A model generated the notes under the pieces. The model was given only the letters and a program-made list of their open reading frames with translations, did not search any database and was not told the origin of the DNA. This document shows, in pieces, positions 8,176-16,944 of a DNA stretch of 64,000 nt. The translations under genes and the position numbers were made by a program. The stretch comes from Methylomonas sp. Lineage in GTDB: Bacteria; Pseudomonadota; Gammaproteobacteria; Methylococcales; Methylomonadaceae. Numbering within the stretch: the first letter of the stretch is position 1; every line of letters begins with the position of its first letter. Location: the NCBI GenBank assembly GCA_026988155.1, contig JALSLW010000083.1:1-64000 (forward strand). The letters run 5' to 3'.

Positions 8176-9732
8176 TTACTGAGAACACTCTTTAAGCCAT
8201 GCATCTTTGGCAATTCTGCCATTGGTCGCAAACAGCGCTAAATGCCGGCGATAGGAACTGAGAAAGGGCAATACACTGTCAAGGTTTCGTCCTTTTAAAA
8301 CCCTCACCAGAATATCCTTTTGATCATTTAGCAGGCTATCTGAATAATCTACGGCTGTTTCAGTAACGGTATCAGCATAATAACTCAGGTTTTTTTGCAA
8401 AGCGACTTCTTTTGGCTGAATCAATTGATACCTCTTTTTACAAAATTCTGATTCAGCTTCCTGTTCTGGGCACTTTTGCCGATAGCGGTTTTGAGCACGC
8501 CCCAAAACATAAGAATCTTCACTTAATTTTCGGCATAAAAAAGAACCCAATCGCAAAGCTGATTTGGCAGCCCTACTGGTCTGCTCAGATTGCGTTTCAA
8601 TACTGCCACGAAAAACTCGTAGCAGCTCTTTTAAACGTTTCTTCATATTATCATCAGTGGCCGCTTTAGCAATGGCTGCCAGTTCATCAACCGGGTTATC
8701 CAGCGCATTTTCCCCCATCCCTTCAGCTATTGCATTTTTCCCCAACTTTCGCCATGCCTGCTGATATTTTTGCACACCGTTTAAAGAGGTCAATACAGAA
8801 GAACCTAATGCCAGTCTAAACCCTGTAGTTTTACTTTTTCGCAAACCTGACTTTATATAATAGGGAGCCTCTTCTCGCATAGAGGTCCGCATTGAGGCCT
8901 CAGTGGTCATATAATTACCGCCTCTCACCACAAAACTGCCTGCTAGCCCATGGGACCGGGTTAATTTATTCAAACTGAAAGGCGTCAATACAATTTCATC
9001 CACATTGCCTAGCATGTCATGCAATTTTAGTGGGTTAGGCTTTAACAGTCCTGTTAATTGCGCTTTGCCTTTTGCCGACTGCGTACCGGCTAGCCAGACA
9101 TATTGTTTAATATCCTCTTCCATAGGAAAAAGACGTTCCTGAAAGGTTGATGGTGAAACGGTTACGCCTCCTCGCGCAGCATATTCCCATTCTATTTCAG
9201 TAGGCAATCGGACGAAACCTGCTTTGCCTTCTTTGGAGGGTAGCTTTTCTTTGGCATTACTTAATAGCCAGAGGTTATAGCGATTAGTAAAATCAACACT
9301 TTCAAACCAATTGACTTTTGTCTGAGGAAGGCGGTACTTCATGGATGGCTTAAGGCATTCTTTCTCCATCACTGCTGCATATTGCAATTGATTGATCTCA
9401 TACTTTCCGATCAGATAATAGCTATTGCCGGCATGATCAGAAAAGCTGCCGGCAATATATGCCGGATGACTGTACTCAACAAAATCCCAGTCTTCATCTG
9501 TACCGCCAATATTTATCAGATAATCATCCATCGGCCGGCTCACTGGCACCGAAACTTTTCTAAAAGCCATAGCGCCATCACAGGGCATAGGCAGAATAAT
9601 ATCCTCATTATCCGCTTGCGGGTTATAGAATTTTTGATCCCAGGCGTTAATCGACGATGAAAAAATCAATAAACAGAAAAGAACAGTATTAGTGTTGCCG
9701 AAAAGTCTCAGCAGGTTCAATTTGAATTGCAC
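8176..9732 (-). CDS. secreted FGE-sulfatase-fold protein lacking the catalytic cysteines
   Basis: A 518-residue protein starting at a GTG at 9732 with GGGGGAA five bases upstream, inside the 3' end of the permease gene (44-base overlap, so probably coupled). The signal peptide ends near SSSINA. Residues about 70-315 carry the formylglycine-generating-enzyme fold: RLPTEIEWEYAARGG, then LGNV, VVRGGNY and GFRLAL. In true FGEs the RGG motif is followed by a Cys pair; here that stretch is TTEASMRTSMR with no Cys, and the usual GNVWEW is GNVDEI. It is therefore probably a binding or structural relative, not a sulfatase activator. The C-terminal 190 residues are helical with several Cys and match nothing I know. 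Confidence 0.75.
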   Translation of the reverse strand: MQFKLNLLRLFGNTNTVLFCLLIFSSSINAWDQKFYNPQADNEDIILPMPCDGAMAFRKVSVPVSRPMDDYLINIGGTDEDWDFVEYSHPAYIAGSFSDHAGNSYYLIGKYEINQLQYAAVMEKECLKPSMKYRLPQTKVNWFESVDFTNRYNLWLLSNAKEKLPSKEGKAGFVRLPTEIEWEYAARGGVTVSPSTFQERLFPMEEDIKQYVWLAGTQSAKGKAQLTGLLKPNPLKLHDMLGNVDEIVLTPFSLNKLTRSHGLAGSFVVRGGNYMTTEASMRTSMREEAPYYIKSGLRKSKTTGFRLALGSSVLTSLNGVQKYQQAWRKLGKNAIAEGMGENALDNPVDELAAIAKAATDDNMKKRLKELLRVFRGSIETQSEQTSRAAKSALRLGSFLCRKLSEDSYVLGRAQNRYRQKCPEQEAESEFCKKRYQLIQPKEVALQKNLSYYADTVTETAVDYSDSLLNDQKDILVRVLKGRNLDSVLPFLSSYRRHLALFATNGRIAKDAWLKECSQ

Positions 9733-10921
9733 GGATTCCCCCTATAATAGCAGTGGCAAAAACGATCAGATGAGTAAATAAATAGGCTGTCAATAATTGC
9801 TGATGAGACAGGCGGCAAATAAAGCCAGACTGCTGCATAAAAGAGCCTAACTCCTGATCAAATGCCTGGGCGCCAAAAAGATAGGCGGTAAGAGCAAGCA
9901 AAAAACCAAAAGTCGCAATAAGCAATGACTGTATCACAGGATACAGGGCAACACTAAACCCAGTAAAGCCCATGAGCCTAAGCATGGCAAGATGCTGTCT
10001 TTTTCGGTCCACATTGGCAATTAAAAAACCGGCAAGAGAAACTGCACCGCCTAGAATTGCTACCCAGGCCAACACTTTAACAATAAATGACAGCACTTTT
10101 TCCGTTTGCTGAATATTCTCAATATCTTTAGCATGAGTTTTAACTTCGACTCCGCTTAGCCTGATAAAATCTGCCAAAGTAGCCACATCCGGCAACGATT
10201 TGGCAAACACTCTGGCACTGGCAAATATTTTTCTATCGGTTCTCTGCTTACCGTGGCTAATGCCAAATTCAGGTACAGAAAATTGATCTTTAAAATCATC
10301 AACTGCTTTAAGCAGAGCAAAATCGGCAAAAATTCCGGCCCTGTAAAAAGCACTCTCGGGTAAAATTCCGACAACTTTCACCAAAAATTTACCTGGCTCA
10401 GACTGTCCCTGAAAAACGCGGGGAATAATCATGTTTAACTGATCCCCCATTTTCAGCGCAAGTTTTAAAGCAAGGGTATGGGAAACAATAATTTCATTAA
10501 TGCTGGCAGGAAATGCCAGCCCATCAGAAACCAAAGGGTCGCCAAATTTTGTGGGTATAATTTCTACTTTGCGTAAAAAGTTTCTAGCATCTTTTATCAA
10601 ATCAACCTGCGTATTTAAAGCACGGGTATTGGGAATCACAAAACTTACATCAGCACGTGAGCGAAGCTGTTCAAACCACATGCTATCCAGTTTATAATGG
10701 CCGACAATTTTAATCTCACGTTTCCCAGGGTCTTGCAGAAGCCGCTGTTCCATGGTTTCAATTATTCCAAACTTTAGGCCAAACAGCAAAAGCAAAGGTG
10801 CTATAACCGAAGCTAAAGAGACAACCAGACAAAAAGTGATTTTTTTATCATGCCATAAATCTTTAAAGGCAAGCGATAGACTGACAGTAAAAGAACGAAA
10901 ACCATTGTTAAGCATTGGCAA
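9689..10921 (-). CDS. FtsX/LolCE-type ABC transporter permease
   Basis: A 410-residue inner-membrane protein with four predicted helices: one near the N-terminus (about 29-52), a large periplasmic domain (about 55-270), then three helices near 275-400. It ends with IQIEPAETFRQH, close to the closing motif of FtsX-like permeases. Members of this family (LolC/E, MacB, FtsX) do mechanical work on the envelope rather than move small solutes. It starts two bases after the ATPase gene ends, so the two form one transporter. The substrate is not evident; the lipoproteins and FGE-fold protein downstream are the likely partners. Confidence 0.8.
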   Translation of the reverse strand: MPMLNNGFRSFTVSLSLAFKDLWHDKKITFCLVVSLASVIAPLLLLFGLKFGIIETMEQRLLQDPGKREIKIVGHYKLDSMWFEQLRSRADVSFVIPNTRALNTQVDLIKDARNFLRKVEIIPTKFGDPLVSDGLAFPASINEIIVSHTLALKLALKMGDQLNMIIPRVFQGQSEPGKFLVKVVGILPESAFYRAGIFADFALLKAVDDFKDQFSVPEFGISHGKQRTDRKIFASARVFAKSLPDVATLADFIRLSGVEVKTHAKDIENIQQTEKVLSFIVKVLAWVAILGGAVSLAGFLIANVDRKRQHLAMLRLMGFTGFSVALYPVIQSLLIATFGFLLALTAYLFGAQAFDQELGSFMQQSGFICRLSHQQLLTAYLFTHLIVFATAIIGGIRAIQIEPAETFRQH

Positions 10922-10923
10922 TC

Positions 10924-11652
10924 CTAAGTTTCTGATAGTACGGCAACTGTGCCTTCATTATTACGGTGATTACAAATAAATTTAACTTCCCTCAACCCCA
11001 TATCCTTAACTCTACCCCAGTCATGTGTCACAATAATTGAGGTTAAACTGAATTGCTGGGTCAGCTTAATTAACAGCTCCATTACCTGATCCGCGTGAAA
11101 AGGGTCTAAAGCTGAGGTCGGCTCATCAGCCAATAATAAATCAGGCTTATGCACTAAAGCCCTGGCAATGGCCGTGCGCTGTCTTTCGCCTATGGATAAT
11201 TGTGCGGGCTTACGCTGTAAAAGGCGTGAAATGCCTAAAGTTTTACACACCTCAAAAACAAAATCATCTGACAGCTTTAAACCGAGCAGCTTTCTTGACA
11301 AAGTAATATTGTCCAGCACTGATAAATAAGGCAGCAACCCCCCAGACTGCAATACAAAGCCTATTTTCTGAGAACGAATTAAAGACAGTTCATTTTTCCG
11401 CTTGGTTTTCCAAAAATGAACAATATCCTGATTGTCCAGTTGAAATTTAGCCATCGAGCTAGGTTGCAAAATCAGCCCGATAATTTCCAGCAAAGTACTT
11501 TTTCCCGAACCGCTTGTTCCAGTAAAGGCAACCGCCTCACCTCTATTAATAGACAAATCAGGAACCTCAAGCGTAAAAGACTGCTCACCTTCACCACGCT
11601 GATGGGACAAGGCTTTAAGGTGCAGCATTCTGTGAGTTTTTTTTTCAATCAT
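10924..11652 (-). CDS. LolD/MacB-type ABC transporter ATPase
   Basis: A 242-residue cytoplasmic ATPase. Visible motifs are Walker A GTSGSGKST, Q-loop in FVLQSGGLLPYLS, signature LSIGERQRTAIARAL, Walker B LLLADEPTS and the switch His in IIVTHD. The LolD/MacB/FtsE group pairs with FtsX-like permeases, and such a permease gene follows directly. The C-terminal 25 residues after the H-loop are short and carry no regulatory domain. A 75-base gap separates it from the CARF-nuclease gene upstream, so it may share a transcript with it, but that is not certain. Confidence 0.85.
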   Translation of the reverse strand: MIEKKTHRMLHLKALSHQRGEGEQSFTLEVPDLSINRGEAVAFTGTSGSGKSTLLEIIGLILQPSSMAKFQLDNQDIVHFWKTKRKNELSLIRSQKIGFVLQSGGLLPYLSVLDNITLSRKLLGLKLSDDFVFEVCKTLGISRLLQRKPAQLSIGERQRTAIARALVHKPDLLLADEPTSALDPFHADQVMELLIKLTQQFSLTSIIVTHDWGRVKDMGLREVKFICNHRNNEGTVAVLSET

Positions 11653-11727
11653 TTTTTATATTTAAAGAGCGAGCTTTAGTCTGCGGTAGGCAGTAACTGT
11701 TTGATATGACAACTCATTGGAGCACTT

Positions 11728-12879
11728 CTACATAGGGCTCAGCCAAGTCGCAATTTTTTCCTGTAAAAAGGGAAGCTCTTCATAACAGCATGTTTCAATT
11801 GCCAGCTCACTGGCTCTATCTTTATGATGGCTCTTAATCGGCTTAAAACTAACCAGCATTGCTCTAGCGTGCATACCCCCCAATAAATCCCTGATACTAT
11901 CCAATTTATATAAAACGTCTGAAGCCTCATCATGCTTAATATTGCTTGCCCTAAAATGCTTTGTTTTACACTCTATTGAATACAGCCGATTATCTTTTAA
12001 AAAAGCCACATCCATTTCATTTAAAACGGACTGAGTGCCCCGTCTGCGGTTGACCTCAATGCTTCTGGCAAGATCCTGGAGCCCTATATCCTGATTAATT
12101 TCAAGACAGCAGGCATAGGCATAAACCTCAAGCCAGCCGCCATTAACAAAAAAACGGGATGCCTCATCAGCAAATTGTAACTGAGCATTTTTTTGGCTTA
12201 AAAAGCCCGCCTGTTCAAACAGGTCCACTAATTGCGAAAAACTATGATTTTTAAAATCCCTTGCCTCAACTGTTGGACTGCGTAAATTATTTTTTTTTGC
12301 GTTAGACGCATAATAATTCAAAGTGGACAATACCTCAGAAAAAGTCGAAATATTGTCAACCAGTTCATTAATCAAGTCGCGCTGCAAAGGTAAAACATCG
12401 CCTTTATGTCCCTGCTTGACATGGCTGGCACCATAAGCCTGCAAATATTCATTAAGATTAATCTGATCGGCTAAATCAACGGGTGGCTGATCTTTTGGAT
12501 ACATCCAGATCAAATGGTCCTTCTCCTGGTGCACATAGAATATAGGCTTTTCAAGCTGACGAAAAACCTCATAAGCGGCGATACTCATAGGCTTAGTACC
12601 GCAGGTTACATTTAATACAATATTTGAGGCTTTATAATCAGTGACTAGCGTCATCACCTGACGACGAATATGCTCAATATCCCAGGCATCATCAATCGGC
12701 CAATGGCTGGCTTTAATGCCCCGGGAGAGGTAAACCTGCTCCAATTGGTTCGCCTGTCGACGCATACCCTCTGAAACCAGCATAATCACTTCATCAGGCC
12801 TAAAACGCTGATCCAGAATAGGACTGATATTAGGGACTGCCTGAGCAGAAATAAGGACAACATGGATTGTATTCTTCAT
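11728..12879 (-). CDS. CARF-domain nuclease, Card1/Can2-like (DUF1887)
   Basis: A 383-residue protein with the Card1/Can2 architecture: an N-terminal CARF domain (about 1-145) with the ligand-loop motif NVTCGTKPM (residues 90-98), a middle winged-helix-like part, and a C-terminal PD-(D/E)xK nuclease domain with NEMDV (Glu288, Asp290) and IECKTK (Glu303, Lys305). Known Card1/Can2 enzymes are switched on by cyclic oligoadenylate made by type III CRISPR complexes and then cut single-stranded DNA and/or RNA. All expected active-site residues are present, so it looks functional. No cas10, cas6 or CRISPR array is in the window; the signal source is unknown. The usual ligand motif has Gly-Gly-Thr; here it is Cys-Gly-Thr. 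Confidence 0.82.
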   Translation of the reverse strand: MKNTIHVVLISAQAVPNISPILDQRFRPDEVIMLVSEGMRRQANQLEQVYLSRGIKASHWPIDDAWDIEHIRRQVMTLVTDYKASNIVLNVTCGTKPMSIAAYEVFRQLEKPIFYVHQEKDHLIWMYPKDQPPVDLADQINLNEYLQAYGASHVKQGHKGDVLPLQRDLINELVDNISTFSEVLSTLNYYASNAKKNNLRSPTVEARDFKNHSFSQLVDLFEQAGFLSQKNAQLQFADEASRFFVNGGWLEVYAYACCLEINQDIGLQDLARSIEVNRRRGTQSVLNEMDVAFLKDNRLYSIECKTKHFRASNIKHDEASDVLYKLDSIRDLLGGMHARAMLVSFKPIKSHHKDRASELAIETCCYEELPFLQEKIATWLSPM

Positions 12880-12996
12880 AAATAAAACAACCTTTTAACA
12901 GTGATAATACCAATGTTCCTTAACTTGGCTATTCACAATCCAGCCCGTGGTACGGCACCTAGAAATAAACAGCCTACCCCGAACTTTTGACAATAG

Positions 12997-13539
12997 CTAC
13001 CACATTAAGTCATCCGGTATTTCATAGCCTTGGTATTCATCCTCTTCTGCCTGTTCGGCTGTTTCTGTAAATAGCACGATTATAACCTGCTCATCTCGCT
13101 GCTTTATTTTTTCGGCAACCGGTACCGGCACCACTTCATAGCCTGTTTTTGATTTAACGATAGCCAGTCTGCCAGAAATTATTTGCCTGCGAACATCATC
13201 ATTAATATAAACAGTCTTAACTTTATTTTGGTCAGTAAAGTTATAGGCGATGCCATCTTCGTCTTTTGGCAGCTTATTTAAATCAATCAGCTGAAAAACC
13301 TGGTTGATAATCTGTTTTTTATCTGCCTCTTCATTGCGCTTCTGATTCAATAGCCTATCTTTTTCTAACTGTCTGGCTTTTGTTTCCTGCAATATTTGCT
13401 TAGCTTCATTAACAGATTCAATCTTATTTTTCTGCTGTTTCTTGGTTTGCTTTCTTTTTTCTGCTCTTGCCTGTTTTGCTTTAGTTTCATTAGTCAGACC
13501 TGCTTTCAGCAGCTGATCTTGGAGTGATAGATTTTTCAT
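12997..13539 (-). CDS. DUF2058 (YaiL-type) protein
   Basis: A 180-residue cytoplasmic protein with the family's hallmarks: an N-terminal MKNLSLQDQLLKAGL, a long Lys/Gln/Arg-rich coiled coil (about 15-85), and a globular C-terminal half with YNFTDQNKVKTVYI and YEVVPVPVAEKI. The family is widespread in Gammaproteobacteria and is called nucleoprotein/polynucleotide-associated; its biochemistry is not well defined. It is transcribed away from the helicase gene rhlE across a 193-base spacer. Confidence 0.85.
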   Translation of the reverse strand: MKNLSLQDQLLKAGLTNETKAKQARAEKRKQTKKQQKNKIESVNEAKQILQETKARQLEKDRLLNQKRNEEADKKQIINQVFQLIDLNKLPKDEDGIAYNFTDQNKVKTVYINDDVRRQIISGRLAIVKSKTGYEVVPVPVAEKIKQRDEQVIIVLFTETAEQAEEDEYQGYEIPDDLMW

Positions 13540-13664
13540 ATGCTTGATAATGGTCTAAGTGATAATCATAAGGCATTGTAACAGTGAAACTCACCTGACT
13601 TTCCCTGAAATTCAACTAGCTGTATATTTTTCTCCATTGCTGTTTCCCAATATAGCCTAGCTAA

Positions 13665-13696
13665 AATAGACTATAATAGATAAATTCTAGTCTATT
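13665..13696. promoter_or_regulatory. inverted repeat upstream of rhlE
   Basis: The arms AATAGACTA (13665-13673) and TAGTCTATT (13688-13696) are perfectly complementary with a 14-base spacer. A TATAAT at 13672-13677 lies on the left arm and could be the -10 of the rhlE promoter, although no good -35 is at the right distance. An operator or a 5' leader hairpin are both possible. The 8-mer ATAGACTA recurs in a palindrome before the arsR gene. Confidence 0.4.
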
Positions 13697-13732
13697 GTGT
13701 TTCTCCAAACACAATTCAAATCATAAAACACA

Positions 13733-15013
13733 ATGTCATTTGATCAATTAAATTTATCACCGCCTCTATTGCAAGCTATTGCCGAACAGGGATATACCAA
13801 ACCAACGCCCGTTCAGGAACAGGCTATTCCTGTTATTTTAAGTGGCAGAGATATTCTAGCCGGTGCCCAGACAGGAACAGGGAAAACAGCTGGTTTTGCT
13901 TTACCTATTTTAGAACGCCTATATAGCCAGCCCATGCCAAAAAAGCCACACCCTATTAGAGTGCTGGTTCTTACCCCAACCCGTGAACTTGCCAGTCAGG
14001 TACTGGAAAGCTTTAAAACCTACGGCAAGCATCTGCCTCTATTTTCTGATGTAGTGTTTGGTGGTGTCAGCATTCATGCGCAAATAAAACGGCTACAGCG
14101 TGGCACCGACATTCTTGTGGCAACGCCTGGCCGACTGCTGGATTTAATGCAGCAAAAAAAAGTCGATTTATCTCACGTACAATTTTTTGTATTGGATGAA
14201 GCAGATCGCATGTTAGATATGGGGTTTATCAGAGATATTCGCAAAGTGATTACAGCATTGCCTAAGCAGCGCCAAAACCTGCTGTTTTCTGCGACCTACT
14301 CGAAAGAGATCAAAGCCCTGTCTGCACAGCTGCTTAACGACCCAACCGAAGTGGCTGTCGCCAGAGAAAATGCTACGGCTGATAAAATCACCCAATCTGT
14401 TTATCCCATTAAACAGGAAAACAAACGCGAGCTGCTGTCCTGGCTAATTGGCGATGGCAACTGGCAGCAAGTTCTGGTTTTTGCTCGTACCAAACATGGT
14501 GCAGACCGTTTATGCAAGCAGCTGATGAGAGACGGTATCCGCTGTGCAGCATTGCACGGCAACAAATCTCAAAACGCCAGAAACAGAGCGCTAGGTGATT
14601 TTAAAGACAATAAAATAACCGCTTTAATAGCAACCGATATAGCTGCCCGCGGTTTAGATATAGACCAATTGCCGCACGTAGTTAATTTTGATTTGCCAGC
14701 AGTTGCCGAAGACTATGTGCATCGTATTGGCCGCACAGGCCGAGCAGGAGCAGAAGGAGAGGCCATTTCGCTGGTCACTCCTGAAGAAGGCCATTTGTTA
14801 GGTGCTATTGAGAAACTGTTAGGCAGACAAATTCTCCGAGTCGCTGATACAGGCTATGAAACGGTTGAGTTAAATTTAAGCAAATCATCTAAACCAAAAT
14901 CAAAACCTAATAATCAGAGAAATAGACGGCGCAAAACAAGCTCGAATGGCAATAAAAGACATCTCGCAACAAGTAGCGAACGTCAAGCGCAAAGTCGGGG
15001 CAATAGACGCTAA
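13733..15013 (+). CDS. rhlE: DEAD-box RNA helicase, RhlE subfamily
   Basis: A 426-residue ATP-dependent RNA helicase. It starts [21 protein letters not shown], with the Q motif [10 protein letters not shown], motif I AQTGTGKT, motif Ia PTRELASQV, motif II DEAD, motif III SAT, and motif [12 protein letters not shown]. The C-terminal 60 residues are a basic, Asn/Arg/Ser-rich tail, typical of RhlE and probably used to bind RNA. RhlE proteins help ribosome assembly and RNA decay, often at low temperature. The gene has its own leader with an inverted repeat and ends at a strong structured terminator. Confidence 0.9.
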   Translation: MSFDQLNLSPPLLQAIAEQGYTKPTPVQEQAIPVILSGRDILAGAQTGTGKTAGFALPILERLYSQPMPKKPHPIRVLVLTPTRELASQVLESFKTYGKHLPLFSDVVFGGVSIHAQIKRLQRGTDILVATPGRLLDLMQQKKVDLSHVQFFVLDEADRMLDMGFIRDIRKVITALPKQRQNLLFSATYSKEIKALSAQLLNDPTEVAVARENATADKITQSVYPIKQENKRELLSWLIGDGNWQQVLVFARTKHGADRLCKQLMRDGIRCAALHGNKSQNARNRALGDFKDNKITALIATDIAARGLDIDQLPHVVNFDLPAVAEDYVHRIGRTGRAGAEGEAISLVTPEEGHLLGAIEKLLGRQILRVADTGYETVELNLSKSSKPKSKPNNQRNRRRKTSSNGNKRHLATSSERQAQSRGNRR

Positions 15014-15043
15014 AGGGAGGCACCTTTGGCCTGCCCTGCTGGC

Positions 15044-15091
15044 AATAAGCTGGAGAGAAACCAGCTGTTACCAGCTAGAAGGCTTATTTTT
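15044..15091 (+). terminator. rho-independent terminator after rhlE
   Basis: The outer stem AATAAGC (15044-15050) pairs with GCTTATT (15082-15088), the inside can pair further through CTGG/CCAG runs, and T residues follow. It lies 31 bases after the rhlE stop. Confidence 0.7.
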
Positions 15092-15308
15092 CTACGGTGA
15101 CAACTATATTGAAAACCACCGGTCATGGCCTTATCATAGTAGAGGATGAGCTAGCAGCATAATCAAATCTTATTGAAAATGAACACTTAAGTGAGCTAGG
15201 CCAGAGTCTGCCCACAACGACTAAGATAAACGCTTGAAACTTAATTTTTTTCTGTTACTATCTAGATTAAGCACTGATATTTTAATATCTTTTAGTTAGG
15301 TGGAGTCT

Positions 15309-15545
15309 ATGGCCAAGTGTTCGTTTTGTGATACTAAAGAAGAACAAGATGCTCCTCTTTGCCAATCATGCGGTGCGCTTAGATACCCTGTTGCCAACAC
15401 CGTAGAGCATACATCCACTAGCCAGCAAAAATTAAAGCTATCTGCAGTACTGGCTGTCACTCTTGTTACGCCAGGCTCTTTTGTTGTGTTAGCTTTGCTT
15501 GGCGCAAACAGGCTCAATTCTAAATTTAGAAGAAAAAATCAATAG
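15309..15545 (+). CDS. small zinc-ribbon membrane protein
   Basis: A 78-residue protein. The ATG at 15309 is chosen over a GTG at 15300 because AGGTGGAG lies just upstream of it. Residues 1-24 hold two CxxC pairs (CSFC and CQSC), a zinc-ribbon signature. One hydrophobic helix follows at about residues 42-62, and the end is basic (FRRKNQ). The ribbon would therefore be on the cytoplasmic side. Function unknown. It is convergent with rmuC, the two stops lying three bases apart. Confidence 0.65.
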   Translation: MAKCSFCDTKEEQDAPLCQSCGALRYPVANTVEHTSTSQQKLKLSAVLAVTLVTPGSFVVLALLGANRLNSKFRRKNQ

Positions 15546-15548
15546 GGG

Positions 15549-16910
15549 CTACTCTTTTTCTTCACCCGCCTGCTCTGTAAGACTTTTCGGCAATGTTTTC
15601 TTTACTTTTACACCCAAGTCAACAAAACTGCTAGCCTGCCGTACTAAATTTCCATGTCCTGTGGTTAATTTATTCATCACCCCATCATAGGTTTTATGAA
15701 CGGTAGTTAATTGATTCCCTAACTTTTCCAGGTCTTCAACAAAGCCTCTGATTTTGTCATACAGCGTACCTGCTTTCTCTGCTATCATTTTCGCATTTTC
15801 ATTTTGCCGTTCATAACGCCAAATATTTTCTATCGTTTTTAGTGTTGCCAATAAAGTAGTTGGCGTGACCACTACAATTTTATGCTCAAAAGCATCCGTA
15901 AATAGTTTTTCATCCGCCTGAAAAGCGGCCATAAAAGCGGATTCAATGGGCATAAAAAGCAATACAAAATCAAGTGAGCGCAATCCTTTCAGCCCCGAGT
16001 AGTCTTTATCGCTCAACCCCTTAATATGATTTCTAACTGATTTTATATGTGCTTTTAACGCATTAGCTCTCTCTTGCTCATTCTCTGCTGAGCAATATTG
16101 TTCATAAGCTAACAATGAGACCTTTGAATCAACCACAACATCTTTATCTTCTGGCAGCCTGACTATTACATCGGGTTTAAAAAGGTTCTTATCTTCATCC
16201 CTAAAAGCACCCTGAGTTTCATATTCTATCCCTTTGCGCAACCCTGACTGTTCCAGCACTTTTTCCAGAATCATTTCCCCCCAATTGCCCTGAGCCTTTT
16301 TATCCCCTTTTAATGCTTTAGTCAGGTTTAAGGCTTCCTGATTCATTTGTGCTGTATCACGGCGTAACGAAATAATTTCTTCCCGCAGAGAAACCCGGTC
16401 TTTAGTTTCATTTTCATACACTGCCTCTACCCGTTTTTTAAAGTCTGTTAACTGAGTTTTAATGGGGTGGACAATATGCTCCATGCTGGCTTTATTTTGT
16501 TCAGAAAACTGCCTGCCCCGGTCTTCAAAAATTTTATTGGCTAAATTTTCAAATTGGATTTTTAATTGATTTTCAGCATCCTGCAGTAACTTAATTTTTT
16601 CCTGGGTATTCTTCTCTTGCTCACTTAACTGCATTTGCAAAGCTGCATTTTCTGTTTTACTGCGGACCAGCAGTTCCTGCACTTGCTGATAATCGTTCTG
16701 CTGATTAAGCTTTTCTTCCATAATTGCCAGTGACATAAGAAGCCGCTGGTTTTCTTCTGCTTTTTGATTTAATTCTTCTAGTCGCAATTGATATTGCCAG
16801 GTAAGCTTTTTTTTTGTACGCCACAGTATTAAAGCTGTTCCTAACAGCAGCATAATGATAAATGCCACTATCATTACGGCTAGAAACAAATTATCGTCTA
16901 TGCTATTCAT
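15549..16910 (-). CDS. rmuC: DNA recombination protein RmuC
   Basis: A 453-residue protein with an N-terminal transmembrane helix (about 8-29), a long coiled coil (about 35-190) and the RmuC nuclease-like domain (about 200-400) with GNWGEMILEKVLEQSGLRKG, KPDVIVRLPEDKDVVVDSK and ENIWRYERQNENA. RmuC is thought to limit inversion-type rearrangement between repeats; its PD-(D/E)xK-like core carries the Asp and the DSK lysine seen here. It follows hemL by 34 bases on the same strand, so both may share a transcript. Confidence 0.9.
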   Translation of the reverse strand: MNSIDDNLFLAVMIVAFIIMLLLGTALILWRTKKKLTWQYQLRLEELNQKAEENQRLLMSLAIMEEKLNQQNDYQQVQELLVRSKTENAALQMQLSEQEKNTQEKIKLLQDAENQLKIQFENLANKIFEDRGRQFSEQNKASMEHIVHPIKTQLTDFKKRVEAVYENETKDRVSLREEIISLRRDTAQMNQEALNLTKALKGDKKAQGNWGEMILEKVLEQSGLRKGIEYETQGAFRDEDKNLFKPDVIVRLPEDKDVVVDSKVSLLAYEQYCSAENEQERANALKAHIKSVRNHIKGLSDKDYSGLKGLRSLDFVLLFMPIESAFMAAFQADEKLFTDAFEHKIVVVTPTTLLATLKTIENIWRYERQNENAKMIAEKAGTLYDKIRGFVEDLEKLGNQLTTVHKTYDGVMNKLTTGHGNLVRQASSFVDLGVKVKKTLPKSLTEQAGEEKE

Positions 16911-16944
16911 GACTTAGCTTTAGCTTCTAATAACCTAACTGCCA

